Source: a virus. From it: 46,673 bases of DNA. The notes beneath the pieces were generated by a model. That model was not told the DNA's origin and did no database searches. It saw nothing but the letters and a program-made list of their open reading frames with translations. The translations under genes and the position numbers were made by a program. Every line of letters starts with the position of its first letter. Positions within the stretch are counted from its first letter, which is position 1. The stretch is from IMG/VR virus record IMGVR_UViG_3300023181_000042, positions 1-46,673 of that record, one strand, 5' to 3'. Positions 13,315 to 20,264 of this stretch are shown piece by piece.

Positions 13315-13677
13315 CCCAAACTCTTCCCTCGATTCGTTCGAGGGTCGGCTGCCGCATACCCGAAACCGGGTGACAGCCACAGTTTCACCGCTTCACATAG
13401 CTCTTCCGTCCTAGGTGGGAACCGACGAGGGAGACGCGACTGGCACCACTTGAGAACTCCATAGAGAACGAAACACACCACGCATAAGGGCTGCGCGTAA
13501 TTGCCCTGTGCCGATCTAGGACGGTCGGCATCGCGTGTTGTTCGAACGGCTTATGGAGCAGATAAGCGGGTAGAAGTCGTGCCCCAATGCTGACGGCCAG
13601 CCAGAGCGGCACACACCGATGTTCGAGTCATCGGCTGGCACAACCGCATATCGCGGTCACCGATGGAGGGATACCCA
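13315..13677 (+). other. 363-bp structured gap with no protein gene
   Basis: No credible reading frame. It holds hairpins CCCTCGA/TCGAGGG (13326-13332/13338-13344), nested GGCTG..CAGCC with ACCCG/CGGGT (13347-13378), the candidate RNA at 13483-13555, and CCGATG/CATCGG (13616-13621/13629-13634) flanked by GCCAG/CTGGC. GTTCGA recurs in or near the stem-loops. The ribosome site of the next gene (GGAGGG) ends the region. Confidence 0.5.
13483..13555 (+). ncRNA. Candidate structured RNA with possible loop-to-upstream pairing
   Basis: Ends pair as CATAAG/CTTATG (13483-13488 with 13550-13555). Inside, GGGC/GCCC closes an 11-base loop, and TGCCGA/TCGGCA closes a ten-base loop (TCTAGGACGG). That loop can pair over nine bases with CCGTCCTAG at 13406-13414, a potential pseudoknot. 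No promoter is obvious. The number of nested perfect stems in one short non-coding stretch is the main argument. Confidence 0.35.
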
Positions 13678-13830
13678 ATGAAGTCGAAAGAGCAGAAGCG
13701 CATTGAAGCCGAAGTGCGACAGGACGAGTACAACTCGCTGCAGCTGTGGGAGCGCGAAGTGCGCGCGCTCGTGCGACCCGGTGCCGCGTACAAGGAACTG
13801 TCGCGCATTTACGCAGCGATGGACAAGTAG
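13678..13830 (+). CDS. Small charged helical protein
   Basis: A 50-residue protein with a strong GGAGGG ribosome site seven bases upstream. Lys/Glu/Arg-rich helices throughout. Function unknown. Confidence 0.6.
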   Translation: MKSKEQKRIEAEVRQDEYNSLQLWEREVRALVRPGAAYKELSRIYAAMDK

Positions 13831-13836
13831 CACCCA

Positions 13837-13870
13837 GCCAGCACGTGCGCTCACAGATCGGCGTGCTGGC
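13837..13870 (+). promoter_or_regulatory. Perfect 9-bp hairpin between early genes
   Basis: GCCAGCACG (13837-13845) pairs with CGTGCTGGC (13862-13870) across a 16-base loop, with no T run. Probably an mRNA processing, stabilising or attenuating element. Confidence 0.4.
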
Positions 13871-13899
13871 ACTCACCAACAAGAGAGAAGGAAATGCAC

Positions 13900-14091
13900 A
13901 TGGATGAACTCGAAGAACGCCAGCGAACGCTCGCCCTCGAACTGGCGGTGAAGTTGGCACACAACGCCGTCGATTCGGGAGACGAAACAGTAAGCAAGGC
14001 CCGCAAGTTTTACGGCTTCCTGAGCGGGGACAGGGACGCAACCCCGCAGCCCGGCAAGTACACCCTCATTCAAGACCCGAACGCCTACTAG
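13900..14091 (+). CDS. Small uncharacterised protein
   Basis: A 63-residue protein. ATG 13900 is preferred because AAGGA is seven bases upstream; ATG 13894 is too close to that site. Helical N-terminal half, then a Gly/Pro-containing end. Function unknown. Confidence 0.6.
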   Translation: MDELEERQRTLALELAVKLAHNAVDSGDETVSKARKFYGFLSGDRDATPQPGKYTLIQDPNAY

Positions 14092-14099
14092 CCCCACCC

Positions 14100-14148
14100 G
14101 CTCTCGTGGTGATCACGGGCATGTGCGCGTTCGAACCGCGCCGAGAGC
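14100..14148 (+). promoter_or_regulatory. Two-stem hairpin in a short gap
   Basis: GCTCTCG (14100-14106) pairs with CGAGAGC (14142-14148); inside, GCGCG and CGCGC flank TTCGAAC. It resembles the neighbouring intergenic hairpins, including the TTCGAA-type core. Confidence 0.4.
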
Positions 14149-14186
14149 ACCACACCACATCACCCATCACTAGGAAGGCACGGCAC

Positions 14187-14510
14187 ATGAGCTACGACCT
14201 GAGCATCACCGTCGATCACGGAGACGGCTATAAGACGACCGTGTTTGACGCGAATACGACCTACAACCTGCGCCCGATGATCGTTGCGGCAGGGTTGCCC
14301 GATTCGCTCCACGGCCTGCACGGAAAGACCGCCGCGGAGTCACAAGACCTTATCTACGAGGTGTGGCGCGAGTTGCGCACGAAGCCCGAGTACTACTCGA
14401 CGTTCGATGATCCGGGCGCGTGGGGCCAGCACCGCAATTTGCTTCCGTGGATGAAGCACCTGTACATCGCATGCCGGACACACCCTCGCGGCGTGATCGA
14501 GGTGTCGTGA
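14187..14510 (+). CDS. Uncharacterised early protein
   Basis: A 107-residue protein with ribosome site GGAAGG. The N-terminal part has beta strands around SITVDHGDGY and a TYNLRPM segment that I associate with uncharacterised phage proteins. The C-terminal half is helical and Trp-containing. Function unknown. Confidence 0.6.
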   Translation: MSYDLSITVDHGDGYKTTVFDANTTYNLRPMIVAAGLPDSLHGLHGKTAAESQDLIYEVWRELRTKPEYYSTFDDPGAWGQHRNLLPWMKHLYIACRTHPRGVIEVS

Positions 14511-14836
14511 TGACTCCCACTTTCCGTATGACCCGGCATGCGATCGAGCGTGCCCTTGACATGTCGGTTGAGGGTGACGAGATCCGGGACGCGTTCGATA
14601 AACCACGCCGCACCTACTACTCGCACGAAACGAACTCGCATTGGAACACACGCGGTCGGGTCACTGTCTGCTGGCGGCAACTCGACACGGACCCGCTACC
14701 CGTCATCACAACGGTGGTGTGGGCGACCGCAAACGCATGGACCAACGACAACGTGTACGCACCAATTCGTGGGCGTGAAGACAAAACGATTGCGATGGTC
14801 CGCACCATCGCCCGAGCAAGGAAGAGAAGCGCATGA
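14510..14836 (+). CDS. DUF4258-like protein (candidate)
   Basis: A 108-residue protein. The N-terminal helix MTRHAIERALDM, a following EI..AF segment, and paired strands ending VITTVVWA resemble the DUF4258/RelE-like fold. ATG 14510 overlaps the previous stop by one base. If the resemblance is right it could be a small RNA-binding or toxin-fold protein, but no antitoxin partner is evident. Confidence 0.5.
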   Translation: MTPTFRMTRHAIERALDMSVEGDEIRDAFDKPRRTYYSHETNSHWNTRGRVTVCWRQLDTDPLPVITTVVWATANAWTNDNVYAPIRGREDKTIAMVRTIARARKRSA

Positions 14837-15168
14837 CGACGATCTTGTTTCCCGACGACACGGCACGCACTAGGAGAACCGACCCGCTTGCGTCACATAT
14901 CGCAGCCGATATATCCCAGCGGACGAAGAAGCATGTGGCTGATGCGGTGCTGCTGATCGTCATGCAGGAAGGCGAACTGTCCGGGCAAGAAATCAACGAC
15001 CTGTACGAGCTGCGTGCGGCGCGTTCTGGTTGGCCCCCCGTCCACATCGACAGTCCCAGGAAGCGTGCCGGCGAGCTGGCTGCTGACGGGCTGCTGACAA
15101 TCACCAACCCGGACGATCCACGAGGGACGCCCGCTATCTACACCATCAGCAAGGAGCAAGACGCATGA
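14833..15168 (+). CDS. Winged-helix-like protein
   Basis: A 111-residue protein. Residues 40-108 fit a winged helix: helices over VADAVLLIVMQ and GQEINDLYELRAAR, a Ser-Pro-Arg-Lys-Arg turn into a third helix ending ADGLL, then strands to IYTIS. Probably DNA-binding; target unknown. Confidence 0.5.
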   Translation: MTTILFPDDTARTRRTDPLASHIAADISQRTKKHVADAVLLIVMQEGELSGQEINDLYELRAARSGWPPVHIDSPRKRAGELAADGLLTITNPDDPRGTPAIYTISKEQDA

Positions 15169-15395
15169 GCAAGAAACGGAAAATCAGCGACGAGAAGGCC
15201 GCGCTTGAGTTGGCGTATGCGGTCAGAACGCTTAACAACGCAGCACGCGCATTGGGATATGAGGGCCGTGTGGAACTGGGTTTCGACAGCCGACGACGTG
15301 TGCTGATGGATGTACACATCATCAGCCACGTACCCGAGAAGATCATGACCCCGTGGCCCGAGGGAACATTCTGCGATGGCAGGGGAATCGCATGA
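15165..15395 (+). CDS. Small basic protein
   Basis: A 76-residue protein with a basic N-terminus (KKRK), a central helix and two beta strands. ATGA overlaps on both sides. Function unknown. Confidence 0.6.
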   Translation: MSKKRKISDEKAALELAYAVRTLNNAARALGYEGRVELGFDSRRRVLMDVHIISHVPEKIMTPWPEGTFCDGRGIA

Positions 15396-15520
15396 CCCCC
15401 ACGAACCCGACCCAGTCGCTGACTCTTGCGGATATTGCCCGTCAGCGTCTCGAGTTGCGTCGTGCGGCTAAGGCACGCGTTGTCGCACAGTCGGCCTACT
15501 ACTCGCGGACTTACGCATGA
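15392..15520 (+). CDS. 42-residue Arg-rich protein
   Basis: A short frame with ATGA overlaps at both ends. The middle is an Arg/Ala helix (ARQRLELRRAAKARVV). It could bind nucleic acid by charge alone; otherwise unknown. Confidence 0.5.
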   Translation: MTPTNPTQSLTLADIARQRLELRRAAKARVVAQSAYYSRTYA

Positions 15521-15720
15521 ACGGCTGGCTGACACCGATGGAAGCAGACATGGACACGAAACCGCATCGGTGTGGTCGCTGCAATAACAGCACCGGCATC
15601 CTCAATCCTTCCTGCCCGAACCGTCCTAAAACCGATCAGCCCGCACCTGCCACCCCCATTGATGGTTTCTTCACCGATGACGAAGCCGCCGCGATCCTTG
15701 AATCTTGGAGCCAATCATGA
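15517..15720 (+). CDS. Zinc-ribbon micro-protein
   Basis: A 67-residue protein with CGRC near residues 19-22 and one further Cys at about 33, then an acidic C-terminus. Probable metal-binding knuckle. ATGA overlaps both neighbours. Confidence 0.55.
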   Translation: MNGWLTPMEADMDTKPHRCGRCNNSTGILNPSCPNRPKTDQPAPATPIDGFFTDDEAAAILESWSQS

Positions 15721-15905
15721 GCAACAAACGTCGCGCCACCTACCACCCGTACGACGGCCCGTCACATCTCGACCGTATGGAGGCTGACGGGGTGGATTAC
15801 AGCGACATCCACGGCACGCATAAAGGGTTCGTGGTCGTGCTTGTGCTACTCGTCGGATTCTGGTCTGCACTCATCGGATACATCGCGTGGGCGGTGACTA
15901 GGTGA
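15717..15905 (+). CDS. Single-pass membrane protein
   Basis: A 62-residue protein with a hydrophobic helix at about 38-58 (FVVVLVLLVGFWSALIG). The N-terminal 35 residues are soluble and charged. ATG 15717 overlaps the previous stop; an ATG four codons upstream is less likely. Function unknown. Confidence 0.6.
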   Translation: MSNKRRATYHPYDGPSHLDRMEADGVDYSDIHGTHKGFVVVLVLLVGFWSALIGYIAWAVTR

Positions 15906-16063
15906 GAAGTTCCGGCCAACTGGTCACCACCCGCGAGTCCGACCGTACGTGTCCTCGTTGCGAGCACACATCCCTGGTCACGATCATCGACGACCCCGAA
16001 ACACTCACTTCCTGGTGGGAGTGCAAGTGCGGGGCAGATTACTTAGGAGAAATAGGCGAATGA
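15902..16063 (+). CDS. Zinc-ribbon micro-protein, GTG start
   Basis: A 53-residue protein with CPRC and CKC pairs about 20 residues apart, the spacing of a zinc ribbon. GTG 15902 overlaps the previous stop. Function unknown. Confidence 0.6.
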   Translation: MRSSGQLVTTRESDRTCPRCEHTSLVTIIDDPETLTSWWECKCGADYLGEIGE

Positions 16064-16275
16064 CAACCATCGACACCCTGTCGCTGCAATTCAGCGACTT
16101 CGACATGCCCGACACATTCGCGGCACCAAGACACCACACGTTCTCATACAAAACCAACCACTCAGTCAACGCCGACTGCAACGACTGTGGGCAAGGAACC
16201 GAATCGGCCGGGTTCGACGAATCATCCTCCCGCGCAGTAGCCGCATGGATGAAACGACACGAGGCCGGGGAATGA
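16060..16275 (+). CDS. Small protein with CxxC and His pair
   Basis: A 71-residue protein with HH at 25-26 and CNDC near 41-44, possibly one zinc site. ATGA overlaps on both sides. Function unknown. Confidence 0.55.
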   Translation: MTTIDTLSLQFSDFDMPDTFAAPRHHTFSYKTNHSVNADCNDCGQGTESAGFDESSSRAVAAWMKRHEAGE

Positions 16276-16442
16276 GCGACTACGCGCAACAGATCGCCAC
16301 ACAACTCGTAGACCAAGCCAGATACGACAGCAGGCGGACCAACCCGCCAACCGACATCGACTGGCATGCAGTCATCGTCAAAGGCGTACACGCGGGGTAT
16401 GGATACGGGTTCGGGGTCAGGGCAAGCGAGGTGGGCAAATGA
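16272..16442 (+). CDS. Small uncharacterised protein
   Basis: A 56-residue protein, helical at the N-terminus and Gly/Tyr-rich (HAGYGYGFGV) near the end. ATGA overlaps both neighbours. Function unknown. Confidence 0.55.
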   Translation: MSDYAQQIATQLVDQARYDSRRTNPPTDIDWHAVIVKGVHAGYGYGFGVRASEVGK

Positions 16443-16678
16443 CTCAACTCTTCCCTACTTACGAAGAGAGCATGTCGATCTTGGACCAAGCAAATGCTCT
16501 CGCCCACGGCAATAGGTATGCCCCGAAATGCGCTACTTGCGCTTGTCGCCTCTATAAGGACAACTTCAACGGGATGTGGGTATGTCGCGACGGAGAACAT
16601 GGCGGCTACCAAACAGAAGCACAGGTTGCCGCACTAATCGAGAGCGAAATTCTTTGGGGTCGGGGGTTTGCTAAATGA
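16439..16678 (+). CDS. Zinc-knuckle micro-protein
   Basis: A 79-residue protein with CATCAC near 31-36 and a Cys/His group about 15 residues later (WVCRDGEH). The pattern suggests a zinc knuckle. ATGA overlaps on both sides. Function unknown. Confidence 0.55.
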   Translation: MTQLFPTYEESMSILDQANALAHGNRYAPKCATCACRLYKDNFNGMWVCRDGEHGGYQTEAQVAALIESEILWGRGFAK

Positions 16679-16764
16679 CCGACGACGAACCTCGATCCCC
16701 ATACAAGGCGCTGGGTTACCTCGAGCAGCTATTTGCGGACGTAGACGACAACAAGGAGGGATGA
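16675..16764 (+). CDS. 29-residue acidic peptide
   Basis: A short frame overlapping the preceding gene by ATGA. Its last codons provide the AAGGAGGG ribosome site of the exonuclease gene, so its main role may be translational coupling. Confidence 0.4.
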   Translation: MTDDEPRSPYKALGYLEQLFADVDDNKEG

Positions 16765-16767
16765 GAG

Positions 16768-17448
16768 ATGACGCTCGAAATCTACGAGACCCTAGAGCAA
16801 GGTTCCGACGAATGGTTGCAAGCGCGCTGTGGCTTGGTCACCGCATCCACGGTGGGCAAGCTTCTGACCGCTGCAGGGAAAGTCGCCGACAACGAAACGT
16901 CACGCACACTCACCGAAACACTCGTGGCCGAACGCATCACCGGCTTTGTTGAGTACGTGCATCCGACGTTCGATATGCAACGCGGGTCGCTCGACGAGAA
17001 CTACGCGCGTGACATGTACCGAGCCCAATACAAAGAGGTGCGCGAGATCGGATTCGCCACCAACGTATTCGGCGGCCACAAGCTAGGGGCAAGTCCCGAT
17101 GGGCTGGTGGCAGTAGGTGGGGGCCTTGAGATCAAGTCCCCGAAAGCCAAGACCCACCTGAGAACAATCCTGTCGAATGACGTTCCAGCCGAACATCTCC
17201 CGCAGATCCAGGCGTCGATGCTCGTACTCCAGCGCGAATGGTGGGACTTCTGCTCCTACGCAGGCGGGTGGCCCATCTACGTCAAGCGAGTGTATGCCGA
17301 CCCGAAATGGCAGGCCGTCATCCGTGCCGCACTCAACCAGTTCGAAGACAACGCCGCGCTGATGATCGAACAGTACAAACAGACCGTGGGCGATGCTCCT
17401 GTCGCCGAACGGATCGACCACTTTGCAGATTTGGAGATAGCGATATGA
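16768..17448 (+). CDS. YqaJ / lambda-exonuclease-type recombinase nuclease
   Basis: A 226-residue 5'-3' exonuclease of the PD-(D/E)XK class used in phage homologous recombination. Visible motifs are Glu77 in GSLDENYAR, Asp111 in GASPDGL, and Glu121-x-Lys123 in LEIKSPK, the normal order. The N-terminal EQGSDEWLQARCGLVTAS is a strong family signature. Ribosome site AAGGAGGG is eight bases upstream. It would resect double-strand ends, presumably with an annealing protein; no obvious RecT or Erf is seen, making the protein at 17681 a candidate partner. Confidence 0.88.
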   Translation: MTLEIYETLEQGSDEWLQARCGLVTASTVGKLLTAAGKVADNETSRTLTETLVAERITGFVEYVHPTFDMQRGSLDENYARDMYRAQYKEVREIGFATNVFGGHKLGASPDGLVAVGGGLEIKSPKAKTHLRTILSNDVPAEHLPQIQASMLVLQREWWDFCSYAGGWPIYVKRVYADPKWQAVIRAALNQFEDNAALMIEQYKQTVGDAPVAERIDHFADLEIAI

Positions 17449-17678
17449 GCCACCCCGAATACCCCACCGCCTACGAGTGCAAGCACTGCCACCAGCCCGC
17501 CGGCGAAACCATCCATGTGGGCGGAAGCCGCGATCACCTGCAGCGTTGTGACGCCAGTGCATACGGACTCGACTACGGCTACAACGCCCACCCGATCGAA
17601 ACCCCGTGCGACAACAAATGGACAGCCTGCGTCGGCTCGATTCGGCCCGACCCCAACTACATCAACAAGGAGTCCTAA
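17445..17678 (+). CDS. Zinc-ribbon protein of the recombination cassette
   Basis: A 77-residue protein with CKHC near 12-15, further Cys at about 35, 55 and 62, and several His. Probably binds zinc. ATGA overlap with the exonuclease ties it to that gene. Confidence 0.6.
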   Translation: MSHPEYPTAYECKHCHQPAGETIHVGGSRDHLQRCDASAYGLDYGYNAHPIETPCDNKWTACVGSIRPDPNYINKES

Positions 17679-17680
17679 TC

Positions 17681-18238
17681 ATGGATCTCACTGAAAGCAT
17701 CATCCCGAAGAGCGACCAACTCGACGCCACAGAACTACTGTCAGGCCCCCGCATCTTCACCATCGAAAGAGTAAGCGCACATAACGCCGAGCAGCCGTTC
17801 AACTTCCACCTGATCGGCTTTCCCCGAGTGTGGCGACCGGGGAAGAGCATGCGCCGCGTGATTGTCGCCGCTTGGGGCTCGACTGCTGTCAACTACATCG
17901 GCAAGAGCATCGAACTGTACTGCGATCCGTCAGTCGACTTTGGCGGGGTTGCTGTCGGAGGAACGCGCATCAGTCGCATGTCTGGTATCGATAAGCCGTT
18001 GAAGGTGCCGCTGCTCATCAAGCGGGGCAAGAGCGCGGTGTTCACGGTGCAGCCACTGCCCGATGCTCCGGCTGCACCCCCTGCCCCCGATCTGACTCCC
18101 ATTCTCGCCGCCATCCACACTGCCCCCGGACTGCCCGAACTGCAATCCGCATGGGGGGCCGCGGGGAAAGCAGGGGTGCAGGGACATCCAGACGTGATCG
18201 CCGCGAAAGACGCGCGGAAGGGTGAGTTGAGCGCATGA
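17681..18238 (+). CDS. Conserved phage protein next to the exonuclease
   Basis: A 185-residue protein with AAGGAG ribosome site. The N-terminal 125 residues are beta-rich; segments such as KSMRRVIVAAWG, GKSIELYCDPSV and FGGVAVGGTRIS form a compact domain I associate with actinophage genes beside recombination exonucleases. A Pro/Ala linker (128-140) and a helical end follow. A DNA-annealing partner is plausible from position only. Confidence 0.6.
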   Translation: MDLTESIIPKSDQLDATELLSGPRIFTIERVSAHNAEQPFNFHLIGFPRVWRPGKSMRRVIVAAWGSTAVNYIGKSIELYCDPSVDFGGVAVGGTRISRMSGIDKPLKVPLLIKRGKSAVFTVQPLPDAPAAPPAPDLTPILAAIHTAPGLPELQSAWGAAGKAGVQGHPDVIAAKDARKGELSA

Positions 18239-18513
18239 GCATCATCGAACACCTAAGCCCGAAAGTCACCATCTGCCACGGCCCGCAGATGGAAGAAGCG
18301 TCGCGCACGTCAATGGGAGTCAAGTGGTGCTTCAAGTGCCGAACCCGCAGCGAGTTCCAGTGGGTCGTCATGTCGCCGGTCATCAACTGGGGCGATGAGG
18401 CCAGCATCGACGCGGCCATGTGGGGGCCGGTTGCACAGAGCGAGTGCGGCAACTGCAAACGGCACGCTGGCGAGCTGTTCCCCGGCTGGGTCTACGGGGG
18501 AATGGACGAATGA
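18235..18513 (+). CDS. Zinc-ribbon protein
   Basis: A 92-residue protein with CFKC (32-35) and CGNC (71-74) pairs, typical of a four-Cys zinc ribbon. ATGA overlap with the upstream gene. Function unknown. Confidence 0.6.
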   Translation: MSIIEHLSPKVTICHGPQMEEASRTSMGVKWCFKCRTRSEFQWVVMSPVINWGDEASIDAAMWGPVAQSECGNCKRHAGELFPGWVYGGMDE

Positions 18514-18677
18514 AGCCATTCGCCCACGTCGACGCATCCAACAACACGCTCGCTTTTCACAACGGAACCATCAGCACGGTCGGCCCGGTCACGTTGACCA
18601 ACAATGCAGCCAGCGACCTTGTAAGCGTGTTGCTGCAATGGAACGGGGAAACGCGGGTGATCCGTGACCCGCAGTAG
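18510..18677 (+). CDS. Small beta-type protein
   Basis: A 55-residue protein of alternating hydrophobic and polar strands. ATGA overlap upstream; its end overlaps the next gene by 14 bp. Function unknown. Confidence 0.55.
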   Translation: MKPFAHVDASNNTLAFHNGTISTVGPVTLTNNAASDLVSVLLQWNGETRVIRDPQ

Positions 18678-19032
18678 AGCATCCGCACGAGCAGCCGGCT
18701 CATCGTTCGAAACGCTCATCGCAACCGGGCTCGCGGAACTGCTCGACGACGACCGGATAGAACGACGAACGAAGAACGGCAGCAAGGATCGCGGCGACAT
18801 CACTGGCGTCAAGACTCCGATGGGTGGCCGCGTCGTCATCGAAGCGAAGAACACCATGCGCGACAACCTGCCCGCCTGGATACGAGAAGCCGAGGCAGAA
18901 CGCGGCAACGACGACGCACTAATTGGTGTCGTCGCACACAAGAAACACGGGTCAGCCAAAGCGGCAGACCAATACGTGACCATGACGCTCAGCACGTTCG
19001 CGTGCCTACTGCTAGGAGGGCAACCGGAATGA
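18664..19032 (+). CDS. PD-(D/E)XK nuclease, Holliday-junction-resolvase-like
   Basis: A 122-residue nuclease. Glu16 in SFET, Asp45 in DRGDITG and Glu60-x-Lys62 in VIEAKN give the metal-binding core of the Hjc/VRR-like resolvase group. Size matches archaeal-type resolvases. GTG 18664 is the start. In this cassette it would resolve or trim recombination intermediates. A restriction-like nuclease is the alternative. Confidence 0.72.
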   Translation: MTRSRASARAAGSSFETLIATGLAELLDDDRIERRTKNGSKDRGDITGVKTPMGGRVVIEAKNTMRDNLPAWIREAEAERGNDDALIGVVAHKKHGSAKAADQYVTMTLSTFACLLLGGQPE

Positions 19033-19724
19033 CGGAGGAAGCGATATGCAAGATAGCCGGCTGCGGTAAGCGCCTCCGCGCCAGGGGCTACTGCTCGATG
19101 CACTACTCGCGGTTCATGAATCACGGCGACCCGTTGAAGGTACTGCGTGCGGGTGTTGACTTCGTTACGCGCGTCCCGTGGTCGGGAGATCAGCTTTCGC
19201 TTTGCTCGACCGACGACTGCGAGCGCGTCCACTACGCCAAGGGGATGTGCAAAAAGCACTACACCCACGCCAACCCCGGCAAGTCAAGACGACTGACACC
19301 AGAGCAACGAAAGCCTCTAGCAAGCGGTGCCGATGTCAGCTTCGTCACAGCGCACAAGCGAGTCAAGAAGCTCTTCGGGCCTGCCCACAATCACCCCTGC
19401 GTGGATTGCGGCGAGCAAGCGAAGGACTGGTCTTACAGCAACAACGACCCCGACCAGATGTTTGACATATCAGGGACTTCGCTACTCGCCTACTCGCTGA
19501 AACCCGAACACTACAGCCCGCGGTGCAGATGGTGTCACTGGCTCTACGACGGCCGCCGCGCAGGGGGCCACGGACCTGCAACTCTCAACGAGGAAAAGGT
19601 CCGCGAGATCCGCGCGCTGGTTGCTGCTGGCCATAAATATGCAGAGGTAGCCGAACAATTCGGGGTCGGCAGCAACACGATCGGTCGCGTTGCCCGACGC
19701 GATATCTGGGTGCGTGTCATTTGA
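19029..19724 (+). CDS. Zinc-knuckle endonuclease with HTH (homing type candidate)
   Basis: A 231-residue modular protein. Two knuckles of the CKIAGCGKRLRARGYCSMHY type lie at about 7-26 and 60-79. A region with CVDCG and later CRWCHWLYD looks HNH-like, and a final HTH (KYAEVAEQFGVGSNTIGRV, about 205-223) would bind DNA. The knuckles match the same motif repeated three times in the leftward gene at 44031-44705, so both belong to one family of phage HNH proteins. It may be a free-standing homing endonuclease. The nuclease centre is less clear here. Confidence 0.6.
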   Translation: MTEEAICKIAGCGKRLRARGYCSMHYSRFMNHGDPLKVLRAGVDFVTRVPWSGDQLSLCSTDDCERVHYAKGMCKKHYTHANPGKSRRLTPEQRKPLASGADVSFVTAHKRVKKLFGPAHNHPCVDCGEQAKDWSYSNNDPDQMFDISGTSLLAYSLKPEHYSPRCRWCHWLYDGRRAGGHGPATLNEEKVREIRALVAAGHKYAEVAEQFGVGSNTIGRVARRDIWVRVI

Positions 19725-20064
19725 CAAAACGACACCCGAAATCAAACTCACGCTGCCCTCAAACGCAATCGCTGAGGGTGGCGTTCTACATGGAAGGCGT
19801 GGCATGACTGGCATCAATATCGGCGACGCAGCAATGCACATACTCAACGATCTCAGCGGTTACGGCGAGCACGGGCCCAACATCGTACAAGCGACCGCTC
19901 GACTCGACCACATCAAGGCCACCAACGCCGAGCTCAGAGAAGCAGTCGCGTACACCGCACTGCAGGCGAACGCATACCGGCGCATGTCCAACCAGGACGC
20001 GGAACTAGCGATCAGGAACATCGAACACAACATCGCCGAGTTCCGCAAAAGGCAGCCGAAATGA
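19714..20064 (+). CDS. Uncharacterised early protein
   Basis: A 116-residue protein if started at GTG 19714, which overlaps the preceding gene and leaves no gap; ATG 19804, with GGAAGG upstream, gives 86 residues. The first 30 residues read as coding sequence. The rest is helical with Ala/Glu/Asn. Function unknown. Confidence 0.55.
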   Translation: MSFDKTTPEIKLTLPSNAIAEGGVLHGRRGMTGINIGDAAMHILNDLSGYGEHGPNIVQATARLDHIKATNAELREAVAYTALQANAYRRMSNQDAELAIRNIEHNIAEFRKRQPK

Positions 20065-20264
20065 CCGCCCTATCCGACCGTCTAGCTGCAGCCCAGATCA
20101 TCGCCGCTAACAACCCGCACACACCCACACCGCACGCCCTCCCGCGCAACAAAACGGAGGCACGCATATTCGCCAACAACGCACGGGCCGATGCTGCAGA
20201 AGCGGTTGTGCGGGTGCTCGAGGCGCGGGTGGCGGAAGAAGAACACGAAGGAAGGAGAACGTAG
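20061..20264 (+). CDS. Small Ala-rich protein
   Basis: A 67-residue protein with a Pro/His patch near 20-26 and a long charged C-terminal helix. It shares one base with the initiator start. Function unknown. Confidence 0.55.
   Translation: MTALSDRLAAAQIIAANNPHTPTPHALPRNKTEARIFANNARADAAEAVVRVLEARVAEEEHEGRRT

Noticed and set aside
14187-14836. Toxin-antitoxin pair
   Set aside because: The second protein has a DUF4258-like outline, but the first lacks a DNA-binding or antitoxin-type sequence and the pair sits in a long run of ATGA-linked genes.
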